A stretch of DNA of 64,000 nucleotides from Amaranthus tricolor (lineage: Eukaryota > Streptophyta > Magnoliopsida > Caryophyllales > Amaranthaceae). Both the position numbers and the translations under genes were made by a program. The notes below the pieces were generated by a model. It was not told the DNA's origin. It ran no database searches and worked only from the letters and a program-made list of their open reading frames with translations. The DNA lies in NCBI RefSeq assembly GCF_026212465.1, contig NC_080050.1, positions 4,042,644 to 4,106,643 on the forward strand, written 5' to 3'. Below, piece after piece: positions 47,601 to 58,631 of this stretch. Position 1 is the first letter of the stretch, and each line of letters starts with the position of its first letter.

Positions 47601-49215
47601 ACTTAAACATCTCCTTGAGTCTAGGCGGGAGGCTATTCAAAGGCACGCCTTCTCTTGCGCCTCCATGCCTCGCGCGCCTCAAGTATGTCAGATGTGATTT
47701 TTGATAAATAACCATATCTTTGCTTAATATTAATGAAATAACCTTCAATTCTTAGTTTTTTATTAATTCGAAAGCAAAAATATACCCCCCCTTTCTTGCC
47801 CTAAAGCTATCAAGGAGTAAGAAACAAACGAGTAAAGGTTGTTGCTTTACCTTGACGTGCCGCCATCTTCCCTTTACTCGTCGACGAACTCACCACCCAG
47901 GTAATGTCTTCTCCCTCCTTTGTCCTTGCTTTCTCTCCCTTTCTGGTTTCTTCTTCTATCTTGATTTCTCTCTCTTTCGGTCTCTCCTTTCTGTTTCCTT
48001 CTCCTCTTTATCTTGATTTATTTTATAAAAGAGTAAATGTTGTTGCTTTGTTTAGTATCGATATTGCTTTTTTGTTTTTAATTTGTTTTAGTGGATGATG
48101 AGGAGGTGGAAGAAGAGGATATTAGTGATGATGAGAACTATACTGGCGATGGTGAAGAAGATTATAAGGATAATGATTCACATTTTTAGAGTTCGTTTTA
48201 AGTGAACCACAGAGTATTTCAAGCATCAAGCACCATTCTTGACTTTCTTTACCTTAATCTAATTCTATAATTAACTCAAGACTATGATATTGACTTATTG
48301 TGTGACTTTATGTGCTAAAGTAGTGTTTATTTTACTTAAATGTTAATATAATATGAATTTAAGTTGTTATAAAGTATTAAATATGTTTTAAACTGGATTT
48401 GGAGCTTTTTAGCGAAATCATGCGCCTTGCATATAAAGAGTATTGAACAAGTATACACGTATCTGTTTCTCGAGAAGTCTATCTACCACGCATTGTTTGA
48501 CAACCAAGCAACCACTTTATATGTCGAGTTGCAGTACCAAACCAAATTACAAAATACATTAATACTAAGTGTCATTCAGTGGCTTCCACCTAAGATCCCA
48601 CGTAAGGTTTGAGAGGTTAAATGTACCGAATGAAATGTGTTAAACGAAACCACATAGAGAAAATTAAACTCAACACACTCCTTTCTCTTGTCCATTTTCC
48701 ACGTAAATGGAGCATCAAACATAGAAATCCATGTGATCAATATCTTTCCTCCACTACAATCATTGAGCTGATTGCTGAACTAAGACAAGCAAGTATATAA
48801 AGAATAATAAAGGAGGAAGAAGCTCACCACACTAAAAATAGAAGAAAAATCAATACGAGGCCGAGCTTTCAGTTTATCAACCTCGAACACAGAAAGTTCC
48901 GATAACTTGTAAGACTTCATAGCACATTGCACTGACTTGCTCATTGGTCCTGTAATAAATTAGTAATAATCAATCAAGACACAATTAAAAAACACAAAAC
49001 CTCAAATACACAATTTTTCCAACAGTGCAAATAAATAAAATGTCAAATCATGAAAATTAATTGAATTGGGAAAGCATAATATGAATACCTTGTGATAATA
49101 TCCGAGGTCGGAAATTAGTTTTGCCGGAAAAGGAAGAAGGAAATCGAAAGAAACGAGCTTCGTATGAGTTGATTAGCGAGAACGTTCGATCTAAACATAC
49201 AAGTTTAGTCTCCAT
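38691..49215 (-). CDS. HISN8: Histidinol dehydrogenase, chloroplast (histidine biosynthesis)
   Basis: Catalyses the last two steps of histidine synthesis, L-histidinol to histidine with two NAD+. Fourteen exons, in order: 49089-49215, 48828-48949, 44566-44618, 44384-44456, 44151-44252, 43965-44066, 43801-43872, 43655-43717, 43495-43536, 41801-41860, 41626-41736, 39554-39724, 39257-39347, 38691-38974. All phases match and give 490 residues, a normal plant length. The N-terminus ([17 protein letters not shown]) looks like a plastid transit peptide. Family blocks: [43 protein letters not shown]. By spacing, the zinc ligands of the E. coli enzyme (Gln259, His262, Asp360, His419) map to Gln309, His312, Asp411 and His470, and the catalytic Glu-His pair to Glu377-His378. 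All key residues are present, so it is probably functional. Confidence 0.96.
40026..40275 (+). mobile_element. Possible solo LTR in a histidinol dehydrogenase intron
   Basis: Starts 'tgttaggaaggatcttctag', has a TATA-like 'tatatattgtaaa' and a pyrimidine-rich end, and stops near '...agagtattaca', as copia LTRs do. I found no matching second LTR and no target duplication, so this is tentative. Confidence 0.4.
42297..42560 (+). other. LTR-like sequence beginning 'tgttggaaatatagg'
   Basis: The opening resembles copia LTR starts, and it lies in the intron 41861-43494 of histidinol dehydrogenase. The right end and a partner LTR were not found. It may be a fragment. Confidence 0.3.
42749..42818. 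repeat. Two copies of 'ccatgaatgaaaaaagagtt'
   Basis: A block of about 29 bp at 42749 is repeated at 42789 with one change, separated by 'attaaataact'. Intronic. Confidence 0.85.
47560..47700. repeat. GC-rich 'aggcacgcct / gcgcctc' dispersed repeat fragment
   Basis: GC-rich against an AT-rich setting, with imperfect inverted blocks (aggcaggcctaggcatgagg and gcctccatgcctcgcgcgcc). A related block (cttgtgcgcctcgggcttgg) lies at 51925-52065 in another gene's intron, so it is a dispersed family of unknown class. Confidence 0.55.
48091..48189 (+). pseudogene. Acidic C-terminal tail of a possible hAT-type transposase
   Basis: A 32-codon frame after a 'gttttag' acceptor-like site reads [20 protein letters not shown] and continues acidic to a TAG. 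Such Asp/Glu tails end many plant hAT-like transposases. No dimerisation domain is found upstream, so this is only a fragment and only suggestive. Confidence 0.35.
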
Positions 49216-49490
49216 CGTCAATTCCTTCAAATACAAATTTAAATCAACCAAATTTAACAAAAAATCAAAAAAAATAAAAAATATTAGCAAAATGTTTTTT
49301 TCTCAAGTGAATTGAAGCTTGAAATTCAACGTTAATGGAGGAAAATAACTGAGAATAAAAGAGTGAGAGAGAGAAAGAGAGATTACAGAGGAAGATTCTG
49401 TAACTAAGTCGACTGTTGTGGTTGAGGAATGCTTACAATGTTTACAACACCTGCTTTTGTTATTCTGCAGTGATTCTCGTATCTGACGGT

Positions 49491-49572
49491 CGCATAAGTA
49501 TAACCACTCTTAGATGCAGCTCATTTGGTAACGCATACGTATAACCACTCTTAGATGCAGCTCATTTGGTAA
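49491..49572. repeat. 41-bp tandem duplication
   Basis: 'cgcata(a/c)gtataaccactc' followed by 'ttagatgcagctcatttggt' occurs twice in a row with one or two differences. It lies about 280 bp upstream of the histidinol dehydrogenase start. Confidence 0.93.
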
Positions 49573-50585
49573 ATTTAGTCATTAAAAAAACAAATCCAAA
49601 AATAAGTTTAACTAAAAAGATCCGTATATATTATGAAGTTCTACGTTTAAAGTTTAGAATGGATATTTTATACCTATGAAATTAAAATACACAATTTAAA
49701 TATTAGAATTAATAATTTTTAATCCCTTGGAATTGAGGTTTCAAGTGAGCTATTTCAATCATTCGTAAAGAAAATAAAAACTTGAATTATGGACTTTAAA
49801 TATTTAGATAGAGATTTTAAGCCTTTAAATAGTAATTTTAACGGTTTGAGTAAGTAGATTTTTGCGTTGAGTTGGAATCGTTAATTAAAAATAAAGTTAA
49901 ACTTTTGAACAAGATATATTAATACATAGAGTAGAGGTTTTAAGATTTAAAGTTGACATTTTAAGCCTCGAAACGAGTGTTTCAAGGATTAGAGTAGATA
50001 GTTATTAAATAAAGTTAAGCCTTTGAAGAAGATAAATTAAGACTTAAAGTAGGATTTTAAGTGTTGCAATTAGGCTTGGAGTTGATGGGTGAAAAGATTT
50101 TTTTATCGAGTCGTCCGCGCCATCGATAGATTGGGGGAGGGGGGGCTGCATAGAATTCTTTGTACTGTGGGGTGAATAAGTTTTAAATCATTTTTTCTAG
50201 TCTTAAGGTAATCATTACTTTCGATTTTAAAATAAATAATTATAAAAATAAGTTAATTTCATGAACTCATGTATATTACACGATCTCATACAAGACACGC
50301 TATTAAAAATACTCCATTTATTTTCATTTGTTCTTTTCATTCACTTTTTACGTAGATCGTTATACAAACTTAATAATCAAATAATTTTAATTATGAGTTT
50401 TTAAAAATGTAAAAAGTTAATATTTATAATATATTTTTATATATATTAAGACGAGTTTTTTAAATTTTCATATAAATTAATAAGAAGTTATTAAAATTTG
50501 ACGCGAAAATTCATTAAAAAAATTTTTGAAAAGAAAATACGAGAACGGAAAATATTTGGGTCAAATGAAATACCGGACTGTCAAA

Positions 50586-50591
50586 GGCCCA
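50586..50591 (-). promoter_or_regulatory. Site II-type element (TGGGCC) upstream of the mitochondrial gene
   Basis: GGCCCA on the plus strand (TGGGCC reversed), about 140 bp before the ATG, with 'gattagggctt' just downstream. Site II motifs are known to be common in promoters of plant nuclear genes for respiratory-chain proteins. Confidence 0.45.
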
Positions 50592-50727
50592 GGAGGAATT
50601 GACGATTAGGGCTTCACAGCGCGTAAATTACTGAAAGTTTTGTCATTTCGATCGCCATTTTTGATTTCGTTTCTCTCTCTCTTCTAATCGCACCCTCTTT
50701 CTCTCTCATCAACATCTCTCAGTAGCC

Positions 50728-53700
50728 ATGGCGATGCGATCTTGTGCCGCGAAGTTGATGAATTCTTCTGGATCTATCTTATCCAGACCAGGTTTGTTTT
50801 TCTTTCTATACTAGGGTTCTTTCCAACATTTTTCTATAAATTCCGCCATTTCAACCTGGATAACGATGAATTGTCTGGTGTTTTTGAGATCTATTTGATG
50901 GTTATTAATCATCTTTCTTTTATCGGACATGAATCACATGATTCATCGAAATATAACCCGTAGCTTAAGTTGCATCGAACATTATTCATAGTTGACTGAT
51001 TTTGATGAGAAAGGAAATGAAGCTTTTTCGATTTATTTTTTGTCTCAAACTTTTTTTCGTTTGATGTAATTTCGTTTCGCTTTAATTTGATTATAAACTC
51101 ATGAACTTGGTGGATTATTGAAATGAAGTATACTTCCTCTCGTTTTTGTAACACTTCTGGAAATCCGAGAATGTTTTGAAGTGTTACATCTTTAGTTATA
51201 CTTGTAAAATACAGAATTCAAAATTATTTCGGAAAACTTGGTGAATAATACAAAAGTCAAAGCATAACAAGTTAAAAAGAATAGTGGAACTGGATTATAT
51301 GAATAACTATGAACCTTGTGTCTCTTAGGTTATGCAGTGCTATCCATTTTTGGCCTCTATATTATACGAACACATGAGTAAGGCTACTTATATCAAATCC
51401 CTTCACCACTTTTCCATGGAACCGTCTTTAGTGCAGTGGGAGTGTGGGACAATGTAATTTTGTGGAGTGCAGTGGGACAATGTAATGTTGTGGAGTGCAG
51501 GTAGGCACTTTGAACTGAGAATCTGTTATGCATTGTACTATGTATTTATGATCACAATATGTTTTATTGGGATAAATTTAGGTTATTGATTTGGCAAATG
51601 AAAGCATTTGAGATAGATTTTTGGTGATTATCTCGAAGTTGGGAGAATGATTTTGAGTTGTGAAGTGGTGTGTTACGTAGTACTGAGAACATCAAAAGCT
51701 TGAAGGAGCTATGTTAACATTTTGAATCCAAAAATTGGGATGTAATAAAGTATTTATAGTTGTGGAATTCATTAGATGGTGGCTATTAATGACATTGGTG
51801 TAATGGAATATTTGTTATTTGGTTTTGGTAAAGTATGTAGGCACAGAGGAATAATTAGTTTCTTAAATATGAATGCAGCGGTCTTTTTTTATTCTGCCAA
51901 GGGATGATCATAGTTTTGAAAGGTTCACCTTGTGCGCCTCGGGCTTGGCTGTAAAGTGAAATCGCCTCGACTTGGTGAGGTAAAACCTTACTGCAAGATG
52001 CGTGCGCCATAGTGCGCCTCAATGTGTTTTGTGCCTTGTGCGTTAGGTGCGCCTTATCACTGGGCTGGGTGATTAACATATGCTTGTTTGATTGAAATTG
52101 AATATCTTTAGGACATTACAAGATGGTGGTGTTGTTTGATGATTTTAGTGATTGAAGTTGTTGGGGTGATTGAAAATTGAATTTCATTTTGGGATGTGGA
52201 TGCTTTTGTGAGGACTTATATAGTTCTAATAAAAGGTGGCATGATTTTTTTTTGTGAAAGTTTGATTCTTTCAGCAACACTTCACTAATTTTTGTCTCCC
52301 TTTCTTTTTCACTGTCAGCCTATTGAGTGTTAATGTTACCTCATAGTGATTATGTCATCTGGAGTATGTTGTAGATTTCATTTGGTTGACTCGTAATTGC
52401 CCTCATGAAAAATGTGTTCTGCACTTGATATTGGATGTTGTAATGGACTGGATCCATCATTATTCATGACTATTAGTTGAAGGCATAACAATATCAAGAT
52501 GGCGAGAATTGTGAGTATGCATGGATCTTGTGTTATTTTAAATCTTTGATTACAATAGAATATAAAAATGTAGAGATAGGACAAACATTCTAGAGGCTTG
52601 TTACTCTCTCTGAGGAATGAGTATGAACTCACTAATGTGCTTACAATATTCTATAGATGGTCTTCTCTAATCCTCTTCTTTATTTTTACAAGTTTACTAA
52701 ATATAATATAAGATAGATTGGATTATAAATCTAATATTGCTTATTAAGCGATATTAATTAAACAGATCAAAAAACTATGATGTTAGTTCATGGAATATTT
52801 TTCTTGACAAGAAATTATCCACATGCTAAAATAGGAAGCATAAGTACACCGGCTATAGCTTAGTTAGTGGAGCACCTCGTTTAGATGCGCACCAATGTTT
52901 TTTAGGAGAGTCCATCATGCAATCCATTAGTCTTTTTGATATATCGATGTCTAACTCTAACTTAACTTCACAGGATACAAAACCAGGTCCAATTTAAGTG
53001 TCCGTTTAGTTACCATTATCAAATAGAACCCATTATTGATCGAGATATTGATAGGGTGTATACCCAGCTAGGCATAACGAGTATAAGGGCCTCAAATAAT
53101 CTCTTAACTCATTGAAATACCCATAACATTCTAATACCCAATATATCACACTACCGACCCCTTGAAGTTTCACGTTGTCCTCAAGGTGGACAAAAATTAG
53201 TTGAGGTTATATCCAATAAGGATTTTGTGTAAAAATTTGGGTTGAAAGGTATTAGGCCTAAAAAGATTGGATGAACATGGAAACAAAAATATTATCCTTC
53301 AAGATCAAAATTAGGCTTGGAAAAAAATAGATGGGTTTAGAAAAGTATCGGATTGGCCTTGTGTGGGTGAAATTATGGGATGACTTTTTGGATTTTATGA
53401 ATGAAAAGAATTCGGACCAAGATTGTCACTTAGGATACCTTTGCCCTAATGACAATTCATTATGACGCAAGTACCAGACTACTAGGTTCCCAAAACAAAA
53501 GGTTTGCCTACAGTTTTTAAATACGAACGTACAACAATTATATTCCTTGAATAAGGGTAGCATAGGCAGGTAATATTCTAGTCTAAATTTAGTTTTGGAT
53601 AAAATATTGGCTAGGTAGAGAAAAAGAACAAAATTGGCTTCATCAGTAGTGCACGCATTCAACAACTCATCTCATAATGATCTGGAAAGAAAAAGCAAGT

Positions 53701-56095
53701 CTCCTATGGAAATTGGCACGCATGTGAGTAACCTTTGAATGGGTGGTGGGCCCCTTTTGTCCAATTGAAATATGAAAGTTAGGGCATCATTAACTCTTTA
53801 TCTTACTCACAAAGTCACATTTTCTTCCATTACCCACGACCCCTTTTTACAAACCTCCATCAAAAAGCTTCAAAATAACAATGGAGGAGGTGCAAGCCAT
53901 ATCAACACCATTTTAATCTCCATTTCAGAAATTCTGAGTTCACCTCACTTCCTCTTTCCTCTTTCTAGTTTTCACGTTCTTCGATGAAAAATGTGGGTCC
54001 ACCCTTGGACCCACAATATACTCGGTAGTGTCTACTATCTTTTTTCAGTTGAATCTTCCAGAACCACTATCGGGTCCATTGCGTATAAGGAAACATCCTC
54101 AACTTCGTACTCTGTTTCGCAAACACCATAAATACTCCTTCGTACCCTCCAGTCTTTCTTGACGTTCACTCCTTGGCCGAAAATGTTTGTGCGTCCCATC
54201 CCAATTTTCTCTTTCTGTGGTTAACATTCCAAGTATTCTCCTTTTCTTCTTCTTTGTGTAAATCTGTCTTTCCTTTCATCTTCCTAGCAGTTTTTTGGGT
54301 GGGTTTTGGGATGAATGGTTGGTTTGATTTCTTTGGTGGTTAGCAACTGTAAAGGGTTCTTGCTCGAATTTATGTGGGTTTACATTTTGTGGCTTGGGAA
54401 AATTTTGGGTGGGTTTAGAGGTGGTTCTTTGTGTGGTATTAGGATCAAATTGTTCTTGGTTCCAAGGATTCTTCTAGTTCAGTGGAATTTTGTGGTGAGA
54501 GAATAATTATGGGTAAGTTTTGCGGTGGCTGTTCTATTGATTTAGGTGGTGTTGACTATGGCAAAAGGTTAATGTCCTGGTGGTTGGTGACGGTAAATAT
54601 GGGCTGAACCATGGCCAACAGCTCATTTTCTCTTCCTTTATTAAAGATGAGAAAAAAAACCCATGTTTTATCTCCTTACATTCGTGCCTAGAAATACCAT
54701 TTTCTCCAATATGTTTGTCATACCATCAACATAAACCTTTCCTCCATTTTCTATGCATATCTTATATATAAATTGACTTGAAAGAGTGAATGATTTTGTA
54801 TTTTTTAGCTTCTTGAAGATTCCTCAATGGAGGGTTTCTACTGCCAAATTTTTGAAGAAACCTTTCCTCCATTTTCCAACATTTCTTGTATAGAAAGTGA
54901 CTTGAAAGAGTGAATGATTTTGTATTTCACAGCTTCATGAAGTTTTCTCAATTGAGGGTTTCTAGTTTCTACTGCCAAGTTTTTCAAGAAAACATCCAGT
55001 AGGTCCCATCTTTGAGTGTTTGTAGGTCATCAGAAAGATTTGCCCTGATACTAGTTGTAATAGTCTGGATTCATCATTGGTTAGTTGATAGGCAAAACAA
55101 TATCAAAATGGTAAGAATTTGAATATGGCGTAGCGTAATTAAAGAGAAAATGTAATTAAATCTTGTATTACTGTAAATCAAAAATTACAATAGAACATAG
55201 AAAATGTAAAGATAGGAAAAACATTCAAGAGGCTCGTTACTCTCTTAGGAACGAGTATGAACTCGTCAATGTGTTTACAATAACTTTCATATGATCTTCC
55301 TTAATTCTCCCCTTCTTTATTTATACAATTTTCTCTAACTAACTAATTCATATCAAAATACCCATAATACTCTTATTTCTAGTATATCACTGATGCCTCC
55401 TCTATAGATGGGAGACCTATTGCTAGTTGATAATGTCATTTTGGCGGTTATGAACTTAAGTTCGCGTCAAGCCTCGAGGAGCGTGTTTACAACCTGCCTT
55501 GCTATTTCTTCACGATGTTTAGGATTTTAGTGATATGGAGTTTATTTTCCTGGCTTTCTTGTGCTGATGCAGCTTTTTTTGTTTTTGCTTGTATGGAGAG
55601 CTGGTCAAGCTGTGTAATAACCTAGAGATGTAGCCCAATGGTTTCTGCTTTACCTCTTTCTATGTCTTGAGTTCTTTATGTCACATATAGTACAGAGCTT
55701 TGCTTTATTAGTTTCAAAAAACCCAAAATTATGGAAATTACAGGTGTTTTAAGGGAAATTTTGTTAAACCTAAGAAATTCAATTCTGATGCTTTTTCAAT
55801 TTTTGATTCTTGATATGACAAAAAAAAATTCTTGATATTATGTTGCAAACAACTTATTTAGTCTAATCTCGTGCTTTCAGCAAGCCGAGAAATTCACTCA
55901 AGTGGGATGAAAATGATGGGTGGACACGGTCATGACGAACCATTTTATTTGCATGCAAAGCACATGTACAACTTGGACAGGATGAAGCACCAGAAGTTGA
56001 AGGTATCTCTTAGTGTATTGACCGCCTTTAGCATTGGAGTCTTTGTTCCTGTATATGCAGTCATCTTCCAGCAAAAGAAGACTGCATCCGGTTAA
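50728..56095 (+). CDS. Small mitochondrial inner-membrane protein, likely respiratory-complex associated
   Basis: Exons 50728-50791 and 55881-56095 give 92 residues, with a phase-1 junction (CCAG/GTTTG and tttcag). The N-terminus MAMRSCAAKLMNSSGSILSR, followed by REIHSS, is Arg/Ser-rich without acidic residues, a typical mitochondrial presequence. The mature part begins with Gly/His (GGHGHDEPFYLHAKHMYNLD), then has a single membrane helix (SLSVLTAFSIGVFVPVYAVI) and ends QQKKTASG. Size and layout resemble small subunits of plant cytochrome c oxidase or related complexes. I recognise it as conserved in plants but cannot fix the family name. A 5.1-kb intron separates presequence and mature protein. 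The upstream site II-like motif fits a respiratory role. Confidence 0.82.
51920..52070. repeat. GC-rich 'gcgcctc' dispersed repeat fragment
   Basis: Several 'gtgcgcc(t)' blocks in 150 bp, related to 47560-47700, inside the large intron of the mitochondrial protein gene. Confidence 0.5.
52430..52690. repeat. Repeat copy shared with 55060-55330
   Basis: Shared ordered blocks: 'ggatccatcatt' / 'ggattcatcatt', 'aacaatatca(a)', 'attacaatagaa', 'gtaagataggaaa'-type, 'gagg(c)tcgttactctct', 'aacgagtatgaactc' and 'gtgtttacaata'. Same orientation, about 2.6 kb apart, within the same intron. Possible LTR remnants. A 'cttgtcctcaaggtg'-like block (cgttgtcctcaaggtggaca) follows at about 53173. Confidence 0.65.
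52850..52945 (+). other. tRNA-like promoter box, possible SINE fragment
   Basis: 'tagcttagttagtgg' fits the tRNA A-box pattern loosely, and 'atgcaatcc' some 65 bases on weakly fits a B box. There is no cloverleaf, so it is not a tRNA gene. It could be a tRNA-derived SINE head. Confidence 0.25.
54733..54990. repeat. Tandem duplication, about 125-bp period
   Basis: The block from 'aaacctttcctccattttc' through 'gaaagagtgaatgattttgt' to 'gagggtttctactgccaa' occurs at 54733 and again at 54858 with scattered changes. It lies in the intron of the mitochondrial protein gene. Confidence 0.88.
55060..55400. repeat. Second copy of the intron repeat at 52430-52690
   Basis: Starts 'tagtctggattcatcattgg' and ends near 'agtatatcactgatgcc'. 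A similar ending ('aatatatcacactaccgacc') follows the first copy at about 53140. Confidence 0.65.
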
Positions 56096-58631
56096 TTTCA
56101 TTTTATGGTAGGAAGTTATGCAGACTACCTGTTTTGTCCCCTGTATTGAAAGAACATGAATTTTCATGTCAGTTTAAGCTCTGCCCTAAAATACTTCTTT
56201 GCTATAACTTTGGAAAGATGCATTTAACAATAAGTTCTTTCTAAATATTTCTGCTTAATCAGCTACTATACTGGTGATTGTAATGGTTTTGGGTGAATGA
56301 AATTCGTCTATTTTGGTTATCTAAAATACTTGTCTTTGCACATTTATTTTTTATGCAATTTCATATAGAATTTTAGCTTATTGACCTTGAAGTAGTAGTA
56401 AGCATGTGATTTGTGGATTCTTTTCAGAAATTCTTCTCACAATAGAGTGACCTAAGAACATTAGAGATGCATAATTGCTTCGACTATTTGTACTTTGCCT
56501 TTACGTTATGATTGCTGGTGATTTCAGAACTTAGGTAATAAACTTGGAGAAAGTCATGCATAAAATTAGTGTATACTGAAATAGACCATCCATGATTAAT
56601 AAACTTAGAGAAAGATCAGAGGAGTGGAGAATAGAAGTGTATGATTGTGAGTGAAGACTAAGGAGTGCAAGTCACTAAAATAGATTTAGGACTAGCGTAC
56701 AAAAAATGAGTGTGCGTTAAATCTAATAGATTTTGTCATAAACTTAATCCTTTGTTTTTAGTTGTTTGTCCCTGAGAAATCTTTTGTTTTTTAGTGGATA
56801 TTTTTAAGTATGTAATTATTATTTTGATAAAATACAATTAGCCATCAATTATGGCAAATAGAATTTAGTAGATTCTTGATATGCTTTTTAAAACTAAGCA
56901 CTCGCATTAGACGATACATAAGCACATGAAAAACTGGTCATAGTTATTGGCTTATTGAAAAAATCATTTCTTAAAAGAATTAATTGCAGACAAATTTGTG
57001 GTTTTGTAAATCAACCAAACATATATGTAAAAAATACTATTCTAAAAGAGGAAATATTTCATTATAGAAAATAAATTAAAACTACTTATTATAATAATAT
57101 GAAGGAACTTTTAAATAAAAGGAGAGTATTAGTAATTATGATAGTGGATTGGATTATACGTGAAATTTGTGATTACTAGTGTGTAGTTTATGTTACTCCT
57201 TGCCTTATGTGCCATCTCTAGAGATGTTAATGAGCCATACTTACAACATAAATTCTTAGTATGAGAAGGTCTCACCGTAAGATGTACCTCATACGTAAAT
57301 TAAATAGTCCAATTAATACAAATTATTAGCATATGGACTTGTTTTGAAATTTTTTTACCGAAAGACGATCTTTTTCAAGAGTAGCTCTATTACAATTAGT
57401 TAAGAAACACAAACAAGGTCAAAGTAAAATCATTGTTGCATAATTGTGAACAAGTTAGCTCAGGCTGTTCAACCCAACTCGATTGCATTCATGTATAAGT
57501 TTGTTATTGATTTTTACTCTTGTTCAAGCAAATTAATACTTAATTTTTTTATGGATAAATCTCTAAATAATAAACTTTAAAGGAAAATGAATTTTCTCTT
57601 TATCTCCCTCCCCATCCCTAAATAAGGGAAGCTTTTGTTATTATTCTCTCCCTTCCTTTTCTTTTCATTTCATTTTCTTCTTACATTGTTATCCAATCAA
57701 AGTGTTAAACTTTTGAGGTTTGCATAAGGATGATCATCAAAAAGTTATAATTCAAGCTTGAATATATGCAATCTTACTAGTTACTACTTGGACATGCTTG
57801 AACTAAGCTTGAACTCTAATTTTTGTCATCAACTCAAAGTACTCCTATAACAATCTTAATATTTTTAAAACAAATGCAAAACATTATTACAAATTACAAA
57901 TACCAAAAGCATATTTCACCGTTAGACGGGTCCACACAAAAGTTCAAATGGTAAAAAAAAAACATAAAAAGAAAAAAAAACAATAAAAAATGAATTGCCA
58001 CTAGTACAGGAAGCAGCTTTTTTATAAAATAATTTGGTCTGATCAAATAAAATCGTTTCACAATGAGACGGTCTCAATAGAGTATGAAACAAATAAGTCT
58101 TGACTCGTGAATAATGGAAAAAATCTACTAGCAATAACATACCACTATCCAAATTCATGCGGATGTTGCCTTGGTAGGATTTATGAAGTTCAATATACAC
58201 AATTTTAATCTTGTACTAAAAAAGTTGTCGAATAACTCTTTATATTGCAATCATTGTTTATAAGTTCACATAAATAATAAGGGCAAATTGTTAATGTGAT
58301 TTTACCAATCTATTATGATTTGAACCGAAACATCTATAAAAAGCATCAAAGGTAATTTAAACAATAGAGGAATAAATGGCGAAAGGAACCATTCACTTAT
58401 GGTATTTAGAGGAAAAATGTTTGCAATGGTGACAAACATGAAAAGAAGCAGTCCTTTGTGAAACAAGAAACAAGCAGGCACTATTGTACACAACCTAGAC
58501 TTTGCCATCAGTCTTAAGAGTGGCAAGAAAATTGCCAAAGAATGAACATTGCTAGAATTGACACAATTACTTAGCATCATCTCTAAGCCTTGAATTTTTC
58601 TTTCAATTCTATTCCCTAATATTTTTGGGGT
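56096..58631. other. Intergenic stretch with MITE debris, no gene seen
   Basis: MITE-like pieces lie near 57255-57395 ('gaaggtctcaccgtaagatg' ... 'aaagacgatctttttcaaga') and 58050-58090 ('acaatgagacggtctcaata'). The open frames here are low-complexity and do not look like protein. The 3'UTR of the invertase lies at about 58300-58631. Confidence 0.55.

Larger units (their letters stand above)
44619..48827. other. 4.2-kb second intron of histidinol dehydrogenase, with repeat debris
   Basis: Holds several unrelated pieces: a stretch at 45480-46260 of non-coding, gene-fragment-like sequence I do not recognise; a Stowaway-like fragment near 47160-47340; a 'gcgcctc'-rich block at 47560-47700; and a possible transposase tail at 48091-48189. 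No separate gene is supported. Confidence 0.5.
49216..50727. promoter_or_regulatory. Divergent promoter region between histidinol dehydrogenase and the mitochondrial protein gene
   Basis: About 1.5 kb separates the two start codons. CT-rich leaders occur on both sides (reverse complement of 49355-49385, and 50670-50715). Shared regulation is possible but not shown. An AT-rich, MITE-like stretch lies at about 50250-50560. Confidence 0.5.
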
